Shown: positions 1 through 6,551 of the stretch, in pieces
Layout: the number at the start of each line of letters is the position of its first letter
Numbering within the stretch: position 1 is the first letter of the stretch
Assembly: GCA_003212035.1 (NCBI GenBank)
Contig: QCRA01000005.1
Coordinates: 1 to 51,726 of the forward strand
From: Prochlorococcus sp. AG-459-D04
GTDB lineage: Bacteria > Cyanobacteriota > Cyanobacteriia > PCC-6307 > Cyanobiaceae
DNA length: 51,726 nucleotides
Reading direction: 5' to 3'
Translations under genes and position numbers: made by a program
The notes under the pieces: generated by a model
Databases searched by the model: none
What the model was told of the DNA's origin: nothing
Seen by the model: only the letters and a program-made list of their open reading frames with translations

Positions 1-1
1 T

Positions 2-430
2 TGTTTTTTAAACTTAAGGATAATACCTCAATTACTAAGTCTTAAATCGGGGATTTTAGATAAAGAAATTATTAATAAAGTTAAAGAAAAAATTAAGTCA
101 GAATTGCTGAATCACAACCCAATAAATGCTCTAGTTCATGGTGATTTATGGTCAGGTAACGCAGGAATAGACAAAAATGGAAAGGGAGTTATATTTGATC
201 CTGCATCTTGGTGGGCAGATAATGAAGTAGATATAGCTATGACAAAACTATTTGGAGGTTTTAGAAAAGAATTTTATGAAGAATATCATAGAATTTTTCC
301 TAAAAAAAACGGATTTGAAAAAAGAATTATTATTTATAATTTTTATCACATATTGAACCATGCCAATATGTTTGGAGGAGGGTACTTAAAACAAGTTCAA
401 GATTACGTAAAAGCAATTCTTAATATGTAA
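2..430 (+). CDS. Fructosamine kinase family protein, 3' part only
   Basis: The reading frame is open from base 2 to the TAA at 428-430, so the gene begins before the window. An in-frame TTG at 104 is internal. The visible C-terminal part has the kinase-like catalytic motif HGDLWSGNAG, followed by a DPASWWADNEVDIAMTKLFGGF stretch, split here as DPASWWADNE and VDIAMTKLFGGF, which holds the metal-binding Asp. This pattern is typical of the fructosamine/ketosamine-3-kinase family (aminoglycoside phosphotransferase fold). These cytosolic enzymes phosphorylate ketosamines on glycated proteins or metabolites so that the adduct falls off. The physiological substrate in picocyanobacteria is not known. 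It converges with the CAAD gene, with 7 bases between the stops. Confidence 0.88.
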   Translation, partial: CFLNLRIIPQLLSLKSGILDKEIINKVKEKIKSELLNHNPINALVHGDLWSGNAGIDKNGKGVIFDPASWWADNEVDIAMTKLFGGFRKEFYEEYHRIFPKKNGFEKRIIIYNFYHILNHANMFGGGYLKQVQDYVKAILNM

Positions 431-437
431 TCTTTAA

Positions 438-803
438 CTAACCTAAATATGTCTTCTTAAGATTTTGTACCTTATCTAAAACAGCTTCACGATTTTCACT
501 GGTACGAAGATTTTGCCAGCTCCATTGACCGACAACAATGACGCCTAGTAGTTCTAGTAAACCAGGAAGAATTGGAAAAAAGTTTATCGTGTCAATGACA
601 ACTTTAATTATTATCTGAGCTATTACGACAACAGCAATTATGCCTGCCGCCTTGCCGTACTTACCCATTTGAGTCCAATCAACATTACCAAGGGTTTCGT
701 TGACTTTTCCCATAACATCAGAGTACTTCTCTGAAAAACTTTTGGTTTCTGAGCTTGTATCGGAGCCGGAGTCTTGGTTTGACTCTGGAGTGTTATCACT
801 CAT
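438..803 (-). CDS. CAAD-domain thylakoid membrane protein
   Basis: This 121-residue protein has an acidic, Ser-rich N-terminus (about 1-25), an amphipathic stretch, two closely spaced hydrophobic segments (about 52-72 and 75-95), and a conserved WSWQNLRTSENRE region followed by a Lys-rich C-terminal helix. This is the layout of the CAAD domain, first described as an appendage on some cyanobacterial aminoacyl-tRNA synthetases and related to the plant thylakoid-curvature protein CURT1. Here it stands alone. Stand-alone family members are thylakoid membrane proteins, so a role in membrane organisation is inferred. The start is an ATG, with a 294-base intergenic region upstream. Confidence 0.8.
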   Translation of the reverse strand: MSDNTPESNQDSGSDTSSETKSFSEKYSDVMGKVNETLGNVDWTQMGKYGKAAGIIAVVVIAQIIIKVVIDTINFFPILPGLLELLGVIVVGQWSWQNLRTSENREAVLDKVQNLKKTYLG

Positions 804-1097
804 GAATTCAGTTAACTTAATATATGAACCAGACAGTATCGGAAAAAACGTCTATTGACTACCTTTTTGTTGTGTAAAATTCCGAACCGAAACATTTTGT
901 ATTTTTTTAGAGGCGTTGGTATGCGGGCTTTCTGAAGATATTTAAACTTAAAATTTATTTATAAAAACTTCACATTATCATCTAGTTCTAACAAAAACAT
1001 TAATAAATCAGAGCAATAAGAAAAATTTAAAAGTCTAAAATTTTTATTTTAATTATTATGTTTTCATAGTTTAGCTCGCAAAAATTAAAAGATCGAA
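804..1097. other. Intergenic region with a GC-rich patch (candidate sRNA/leader)
   Basis: This is a divergent gap between the CAAD gene and the moeB-like gene with no convincing ORF. Most of it is very AT-rich, but 880-937 is clearly richer in G and C. That part includes TTTAGAG (906-912), GCGG (923-926) and TTCTGA (930-935) in the same order and similar spacing as in a second gap at 20815-20852. A structured RNA or a shared regulatory element is possible. I do not recognise a named family. Confidence 0.3.
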
Positions 1098-2246
1098 ATG
1101 TCCAAAGATATCAAATTTAATTTCTTAAACTCTGATGAAGAAGAAAGATATCAAAAACATTTCACCCTCAAAGAGATAGGTTATGAGGGTCAACTAAATT
1201 TTAAAAACAGTTCAGTATTATGTATTGGAGCTGGTGGACTTGGGTCTTCTGTTTTGTTTTATCTAGCTGCAGCAGGAATTGGGAGAATCGGAATAGTTGA
1301 TAACGATCAAGTGGAAAAGTCTAATCTCCAGAGACAGATAATTCATGAAACAAATAATATTGGCAATCTTAAAATTGATTCTGCCAAGGAAAGAATTAAA
1401 AAATTCAATCCTAATTGTGAAATATTAACCTTTTCAGAGAGAATTAATCCTAAAAATGCTCTTGAGACAATAAAGGGGTTTGATGTCATTTGTGATTGCT
1501 CTGATAACTTTGGAACAAGATATTTAATAAATGATTCATGCCTGATATTAAATAAACCCCTTGTATTTGGGAGTGTTCAGGGCTTTGAAGGGCAAGTGAG
1601 TGTTTTCAATTTAAATAAAAATAGTCCTAATTTAAGAGACTTACTTCCAGAATCACCTTCAAAAAATGCTGCCCCTAGTTGTGCAGAATACGGGGTTGTA
1701 GGCGTTTCAACAGGTTTAATAGGAATTCTTCAAGTTAATGAAATTATCAAAATTATTTTGAAAAAAGGTGAAATTTTAGATGGAAAGATTTTAATTTTTA
1801 ATCTATTGAATATGAATATGAAAAAATTGCATCTCAAAAGTGATCATTCAAATAAACAAATAAAAAATCTGTCTCAGTTTGACGGGTTTTATAATATCGA
1901 TGAATATTGTGAGAAAAATAATAAAATCAACAGTATTAATGCTAATGAATTTAACAGTTTATACAAAGCAAAACCCAACAAAATTCTTTTAATTGATGTT
2001 AGAGAAAATGAAGAATTTTCTACTTCTGCAATAAAGGGATCTATATCAATTCCCTTAAGCCATTTGAACCGGGAATCTGACTTAAAATTTATTCAAAAAG
2101 AAAGTTTAAGTAAAGAGGTTTTCACTATATGTAAATCGGGTAAACGTTCTGAAAAAGCGTCAAGAATCTTGTCTCAATTCAAAATTCAGTCAAGATCTAT
2201 TGAAGGCGGGATTGAAAAGATAAAGAAAATATTGTGCAATAAATAA
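1098..2246 (+). CDS. moeB: MoeB/ThiF/HesA-type adenylyltransferase with C-terminal rhodanese domain
   Basis: This 382-residue E1-like enzyme has the nucleotide-binding GAGGLGS at about 44-50, conserved SNLQRQIIH near 75-83, the dinucleotide-fold DCSDNFGTRY near 133-142 and the PSCAEYGV motif with Cys195. A rhodanese domain fills about 280-380, with active-site loop CKSGKRS (Cys345). Such proteins adenylate the C-terminal Gly-Gly of a small sulfur carrier (MoaD, ThiS or similar) and load sulfur on it. The two CxxC zinc pairs of classical MoeB/ThiF are not visible: the first site reads NLRDLLPESP and the C-terminal pair is absent. Which carrier it serves cannot be told from the window; the moeB name is a family label. 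Confidence 0.85.
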   Translation: MSKDIKFNFLNSDEEERYQKHFTLKEIGYEGQLNFKNSSVLCIGAGGLGSSVLFYLAAAGIGRIGIVDNDQVEKSNLQRQIIHETNNIGNLKIDSAKERIKKFNPNCEILTFSERINPKNALETIKGFDVICDCSDNFGTRYLINDSCLILNKPLVFGSVQGFEGQVSVFNLNKNSPNLRDLLPESPSKNAAPSCAEYGVVGVSTGLIGILQVNEIIKIILKKGEILDGKILIFNLLNMNMKKLHLKSDHSNKQIKNLSQFDGFYNIDEYCEKNNKINSINANEFNSLYKAKPNKILLIDVRENEEFSTSAIKGSISIPLSHLNRESDLKFIQKESLSKEVFTICKSGKRSEKASRILSQFKIQSRSIEGGIEKIKKILCNK

Positions 2247-2258
2247 GTTTAAGAATAT

Positions 2259-3419
2259 TTAGTAATCTACACCTCTTTTCAAATCAACTCCAACATTTGC
2301 ATAATGCTTATGACAAACCATTTCAGAGTAAACATCAGCAAGTTCAAAGTATGAAGGTTCATTTTTACACCTACCAGTTATGACAACTTCTGTTTCTGCA
2401 GGTTTTTTTAAAAGTGTTTGATGTATTGATTCCATAGGTAGCAGCTCTAGATCAACAGTTGGATTCAATTCATCTAAAATAATTGTTTTATACAAACCAG
2501 ACAAAATAGCAGCTTTAGCAATTTCCCAAGCTCTTTCAGCTTCAACATAATCAATTGGTTGTTGCTGACCTCTCCATACGATAGCATCTCTACCTGAACG
2601 CAAATGATCAACTAAATGAGGGTAACTCTCTCTCAAAGCTTCTATGGCAGCATCTTCGGTATAACCATTCCCACCTTTTAACCACTGTAAAATTAAAACT
2701 CTATGGCTTTTATCTTGAGATATCCCTTTACCGATAGCTTGAAGAGCCTTACCTAGAGCACTTGTGGATTTACCCTTTCCTTCACCTGTATAAATTTCAA
2801 TTCCACCCCTAGAACTACTTTGTCTGGTTAGTGTTGATAAGTCTCTTGCCAAACGTGGTCTCATTTCTGAATGGAGTTGAGATATTCTTACCAAAGAGGA
2901 AGGGGCTGCCCTTCCGGTAATAATTATTTCTAATCCATCTGGACGCTTTTGAAGAGAGTCAACTACTTCATTGATATCAAGCATTCCTAAATCAAGAACT
3001 GGGTTTAACTCATCTAGTACAACAACAGAATAAAGAGAACTTGCAATCGCTCCTTTGGCAATATTCCAACCTCTCTCAGCTTCACCAACATCAAACTTTG
3101 TCACTTGATCAGCAGTAAAGAATTCAGATCTTCCTGTCCTAACATGGTCAATTAAATGTGGAAAGCCTCTTTGCAAAGCCTCTATAGCCGAATCCTCGTC
3201 ATATGGCCTCTCAGGACCTTTTAAAAATCTTAGAAGTAAAACTCTTGACTGTCTTTTTTCGCATATTCCTAATCCTATTGTCCTCAGAACTACTCCTAAA
3301 GCAGCCTGACTTTTTCCCTTACCCTCTCCATCATAAATATGTAATTGACCTTTTGATCTCTCTTTACTGTCACTTGCAGTGACAATTCCAATTCCTCTAT
3401 TTCTACTAGTATTCGTCAA
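2259..3419 (-). CDS. P-loop NTPase with two tandem CobO-like (cob(I)alamin adenosyltransferase) domains
   Basis: This 386-residue protein is an internal duplication. Each half has a Walker A GEGKGKS (about 31-37 and 212-218), a conserved AIEALxxxxPHLxDHxRxGR block, and a Walker-B-like LDELNP (about 135-140 and again about 180 residues later), then ITGR. A single copy of this arrangement is the CobA/CobO family, which transfers the adenosyl group of ATP to cob(I)alamin. Prochlorococcus makes its own corrinoid, so a cobalamin-related role is plausible. The doubled form may be a dedicated paralogue. The start is TTG at 3419; no ATG lies between the upstream stop (3444-3446) and the first domain. 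It converges with the moeB-like gene. Confidence 0.82.
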   Translation of the reverse strand: MTNTSRNRGIGIVTASDSKERSKGQLHIYDGEGKGKSQAALGVVLRTIGLGICEKRQSRVLLLRFLKGPERPYDEDSAIEALQRGFPHLIDHVRTGRSEFFTADQVTKFDVGEAERGWNIAKGAIASSLYSVVVLDELNPVLDLGMLDINEVVDSLQKRPDGLEIIITGRAAPSSLVRISQLHSEMRPRLARDLSTLTRQSSSRGGIEIYTGEGKGKSTSALGKALQAIGKGISQDKSHRVLILQWLKGGNGYTEDAAIEALRESYPHLVDHLRSGRDAIVWRGQQQPIDYVEAERAWEIAKAAILSGLYKTIILDELNPTVDLELLPMESIHQTLLKKPAETEVVITGRCKNEPSYFELADVYSEMVCHKHYANVGVDLKRGVDY

Positions 3420-3527
3420 TTGAACAAAATTAATAGATTTAATCTAATATATAAATAAGAATATTATTAAAGATTTAATAATAAATTCAACCTATTCATA
3501 TGTAATTTAAATTTTAAAGTAATTAAC

Positions 3528-4352
3528 ATGTTCAATCAACTAGAAATTCTCTCTGATGAACAAAGTGAAAAGCTTTATACAATTAGAAGATACATTAAGA
3601 ATCTTGAAAGTGTTTGTATTGCTTATTCCGGAGGAGTTGACAGCACATTAGTAGCATCATTAGCATTCGAGCAATTGGGTAGCAAAGCAATCGCAATAAC
3701 TGGAATTTCACCTGCATTAGCTAATACTCTTCGCGAAGAAGCAAAAAGTCAAGCAAAATGGATTGGAGTAAAGCATTTAGAAGTTAAAACATCAGAATTA
3801 GACCAATCAAGTTACAGTAAAAATCCTAAGGATCGGTGCTTTGCATGCAAAAAAGAGCTCCACAAACATACTACCTACCTTTCAAAAAAACTTAAGTACA
3901 AGATTGTTTTAGATGGGGTTAATCTTGATGATCTTAAAGATTACAGACCAGGTATACAAGCCTCAAAACAAGCAGGAGTTATCTCTCCCCTTGCGAAATT
4001 TAAATTCTCAAAAAAAGACATCAGAGATATATCAAGAGCATTAGGTTTTCCTTGGTGGGATAAACCTGCTCAACCTTGCTTATCATCAAGATTTCCTTAT
4101 GGCCATGAAATAACAAGTGAGAGGCTAAAAATGGTTGAGAAAGCAGAAGAATACCTTAAAGAAGGAGGCTTATCGGAGGTTAGAGTTCGATGCCAAGGCT
4201 CAACTGCAAGAATTGAAATTCCCGAAGATGAATTAAAGCATTTTTTTAACAAATATAACTTTAATGAATTAGTTCAATATTTTTCTAGTTTAGGATTTAA
4301 TTGCACAAGCTTAGATCTTGAAGGACTAATAAGCGGAAAATTAAATAGGTAA
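3528..4352 (+). CDS. larE: LarE-family ATP-dependent sulfur transferase
   Basis: This 274-residue protein of the PP-loop ATP pyrophosphatase superfamily has the pyrophosphate loop AYSGGVDST at about 32-40. The conserved PCLSSRFPYG segment near 183-192 carries Cys184, and there is an extra pair RCFACK (Cys104, Cys107). LarE adenylates and then thiolates a pyridinium precursor for the nickel-pincer nucleotide cofactor. One-cysteine LarEs give up their own Cys sulfur. Three-cysteine LarEs, as in Thermotoga, bind an iron-sulfur cluster and can turn over; this protein has the three-cysteine pattern. No larB, larC or nickel racemase gene is in the window. It converges with speD, 8 bases apart. Confidence 0.85.
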   Translation: MFNQLEILSDEQSEKLYTIRRYIKNLESVCIAYSGGVDSTLVASLAFEQLGSKAIAITGISPALANTLREEAKSQAKWIGVKHLEVKTSELDQSSYSKNPKDRCFACKKELHKHTTYLSKKLKYKIVLDGVNLDDLKDYRPGIQASKQAGVISPLAKFKFSKKDIRDISRALGFPWWDKPAQPCLSSRFPYGHEITSERLKMVEKAEEYLKEGGLSEVRVRCQGSTARIEIPEDELKHFFNKYNFNELVQYFSSLGFNCTSLDLEGLISGKLNR

Positions 4353-4360
4353 ATATTGTA

Positions 4361-4795
4361 TTAAACAGCTGCTCTAATTTGTTTAGGTACTGCTAAAGGT
4401 GGATTTCGCTCAATGACACGCAAAGAATGTTCCTTAGCCACCAAAGATTCAATTAAATATTGACTAGCTAGTTCAGGCATCATATTTTGACCACATGTAA
4501 AAATATCGACTGCCGAATAATTAGATTCAGGCCAAGTATGTATTGAAATATGAGATTCTGCCAGTAATGCAATTGCGGTAACCCCCTGAGGCTCAAATTT
4601 ATTACTTATCAAATTTAAAACTGTTGCATTTGCCAATTTAGCAGCTCTGTTTAAAATACAGCGCAAAAAGGATTCATCATTTAATTTTTCGCCATCGCAT
4701 CTATAAAGTTCCAACAAAAGGTGTTTACTTTGATGGCTTGATTTTTGCTCATCACTTAACGAACTTAAAACTTGACTTTTTTTGTAGATTTCCAT
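4361..4795 (-). CDS. speD: S-adenosylmethionine decarboxylase proenzyme
   Basis: This 144-residue protein of the small bacterial type has the signature LLAESHISIHTWPE at about 78-91. Self-cleavage between Glu80 and Ser81 would give the alpha and beta chains and the catalytic pyruvoyl group on Ser81. The conserved Cys101 lies in VDIFTCG. The enzyme makes decarboxylated SAM, the aminopropyl donor for spermidine; the spermidine synthase gene is not in the window. The ATG start is well placed, and an N-terminal extension of about 25 residues precedes the conserved LLLELYRCD core. It runs in the same direction as recF, 52 bases downstream of it. Confidence 0.93.
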   Translation of the reverse strand: MEIYKKSQVLSSLSDEQKSSHQSKHLLLELYRCDGEKLNDESFLRCILNRAAKLANATVLNLISNKFEPQGVTAIALLAESHISIHTWPESNYSAVDIFTCGQNMMPELASQYLIESLVAKEHSLRVIERNPPLAVPKQIRAAV

Positions 4796-4847
4796 TTAAG
4801 AAATTTATATGGAATTAAGATTAGCTAAAAATCATTCCTTTTTAAAA

Positions 4848-5939
4848 TTATAAGTGAATCATTTGTGACGAGCATAAGAAAGACTGATTAAATTTATCTA
4901 AATGTGTCGCACTTATAAAACATTGACTATCTTTACCAACAGAATTTAATAACAAATTTTGCCTGGTTAAATCTAATTCCGCCAAAACATCATCCAATAT
5001 GAGTATTGGAGGGACATTTAATGTTTTAGTTAATAAATCGAGTTCAGCCATCTTTAAAGCCAAGATAAAAGTCCTTTGTTGTCCTGACGAACCATATTTT
5101 CTAACTGAAACATTATTGATTAGAAACTCAACATCATCACGATGAGGTCCAAAATTACATTTACCAGTCAATGCTTCAATTGAACGTTGATTTAAGAGTT
5201 GTTCTGCTATTTTTTTACTAATAACTTCTTCTTCTTCTTCTTCTGGACTTATATTTTGAATCCCCGAAAGATAATTAATATCTATTTGCTCTTTAGATTT
5301 ACTTAAATGATTATGCCAATATTCAACATATGGTTTTATTTTTAATAGAGCCCTTCTTCTGCGCCTAAAAATTCTTGTACTTATTATTGACATTTGAATA
5401 TCAAAGCTTTCAACAATATCTGAGGATTGGGTTTTTAAGAAACTTTCCGAACGCCAAAAATGACTTCTTTGCTTTAAAAGCCTATTAAATCTAATTATCA
5501 GATCTAAATATACTGGTTCAAGTTGAGATACGACTTTATCAATCCATGTTCTTCGATAACTTGGTTCACTCCTCACAATATCTATATCATTAGAACAGAA
5601 ACATACACTCCGAATATAATTCTTTATTTCACTCTGTTTTTTCAGGATTGATTCATTGACGTAAATTCTTTTAGGGCCTTTTCGGAATAGATTTAACTTT
5701 AAATCGTCTTTAAAATTGATCTGTCCTATGACTACAGCCATATCACTGTCATTCTCTATTAAATCTTTATCGCTCAATGCTCTATTTGATTTCAGTTGGC
5801 TTAAAAATTCAACTGATTCTAGTAAATTTGATTTGCCAATACCGTTACAGCCAAGAACAATTGTTCTTTGCTCTTTTAAATCAATTTCAAAACTTTTATG
5901 GTTTCGAAAATTTTTAATTTTTAATTTATTTAAAAAAAT
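4848..5939 (-). CDS. recF: RecF recombination/repair ATPase, start codon unresolved
   Basis: RecF is an SMC-like ATPase that helps load RecA onto gapped DNA. The frame gives FLNKLKIKNFRNHKSFEIDL, then Walker A GCNGIGKS (bases about 5829-5852), a central coiled segment, the signature YGSSGQQRT, and Walker B ILILDDVLAELD. The family usually starts a few residues before the NFRN motif, but here there is no ATG, GTG or TTG between the in-frame stop at 6012-6014 and the P-loop. The first TTG (5777) would remove the P-loop. The coordinate given uses an ATT codon at 5937-5939, where the family start is expected. The site abuts a run of A and T (5932-5946), so slippage or a sequencing error is the alternative. 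Upstream is tRNA-Arg on the other strand. Confidence 0.82.
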   Translation of the reverse strand: MFLNKLKIKNFRNHKSFEIDLKEQRTIVLGCNGIGKSNLLESVEFLSQLKSNRALSDKDLIENDSDMAVVIGQINFKDDLKLNLFRKGPKRIYVNESILKKQSEIKNYIRSVCFCSNDIDIVRSEPSYRRTWIDKVVSQLEPVYLDLIIRFNRLLKQRSHFWRSESFLKTQSSDIVESFDIQMSIISTRIFRRRRRALLKIKPYVEYWHNHLSKSKEQIDINYLSGIQNISPEEEEEEVISKKIAEQLLNQRSIEALTGKCNFGPHRDDVEFLINNVSVRKYGSSGQQRTFILALKMAELDLLTKTLNVPPILILDDVLAELDLTRQNLLLNSVGKDSQCFISATHLDKFNQSFLCSSQMIHL

Positions 5940-6016
5940 TTTTTTTGTGCATTCATTAATTAAATTAGCTAAGTTTAAAATATTTAGATTTTCTTTAAAG
6001 AAATTGAAAAATTAAA

Positions 6017-6090
6017 GGGCATGTAGCTCAGTTGGATAGAGCATCAGATTCCGGTTCTGAGAGTCGGGGGTTCGAATCCCTCCATGCTCG
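6017..6090 (+). tRNA. tRNA-Arg (anticodon CCG)
   Basis: A full cloverleaf of 74 bases is visible: acceptor GGGCATG pairs with CATGCTC (one G-T pair), D-arm GCTC/GAGC, anticodon stem TCAGA/TCTGA with loop TTCCGGT giving anticodon CCG, and a T-arm with GTTCGAATC. CCA is not encoded. It reads the CGG arginine codon, rare in a genome this AT-rich. It sits between recF and a GNAT-like gene, both on the opposite strand. Confidence 0.96.
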
Positions 6091-6101
6091 TAACATCATT
6101 T

Positions 6102-6548
6102 TTACAGTTTATATCCCATTACTCTTATTCCATTTGGATCTAGTATGAATCCATTTTCCTCTAAACTTAGAAACGAAGATAATGGTGCCTGTACAGAAAT
6201 ACTGCATCCAGGCATTTCTCTATTTATTTTCTCAAGAGTTATTTGGAGCAATATTGAATAATAAAGTTGCTGATTATTACCTGGCAATGCACTTAAATTC
6301 CACAAGTTTGCATTCAATCCCCTATCTGACGTAACCCTTACAAAGCCATATAATTTATTTTTTAATTCACTCTGTATGGCAAAAAAGAAATTACTTTTCT
6401 CAATAGCCTCGGAAAGAGGTTTTATTGGAAATGTATCACAACCACAATTAGCTAAAAGTTTATTAACTTCTTTAGCTAATGGGATTTGAGAAGAGTTAAC
6501 AAAGTAACCTTCTGGAAGAACAAGTTTTTTTGTAGAAAAATATTGCAA
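6102..6548 (-). CDS. Putative GNAT-family acetyltransferase
   Basis: This 148-residue protein has a pattern suggesting a GNAT fold: a central FFAIQSELKNKLYGFVRVTSDRG (split as FFAIQSELKN and KLYGFVRVTSDRG) resembling strands beta-4 and the loop, followed by LWNLSALPG and a C-terminal LEENGFILDPNGIRVMGYKL typical of the family's last strands. The acetyl-CoA pyrophosphate loop is not clearly canonical, so the activity and substrate are uncertain. The start is TTG at 6548, one codon after the ppc stop and in the same frame; the next ATG is far inside the protein. Co-transcription with ppc is likely. Confidence 0.55.
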   Translation of the reverse strand: MQYFSTKKLVLPEGYFVNSSQIPLAKEVNKLLANCGCDTFPIKPLSEAIEKSNFFFAIQSELKNKLYGFVRVTSDRGLNANLWNLSALPGNNQQLYYSILLQITLEKINREMPGCSISVQAPLSSFLSLEENGFILDPNGIRVMGYKL

Positions 6549-6551
6549 TTT

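Noticed and set aside
5716-6015. Plus-strand open frame of 99 codons opposite recF
   Set aside because: It is antisense to the recF N-terminal region, which encodes a clear P-loop and NFRN motif; the peptide is low-complexity Lys/Leu/Phe.
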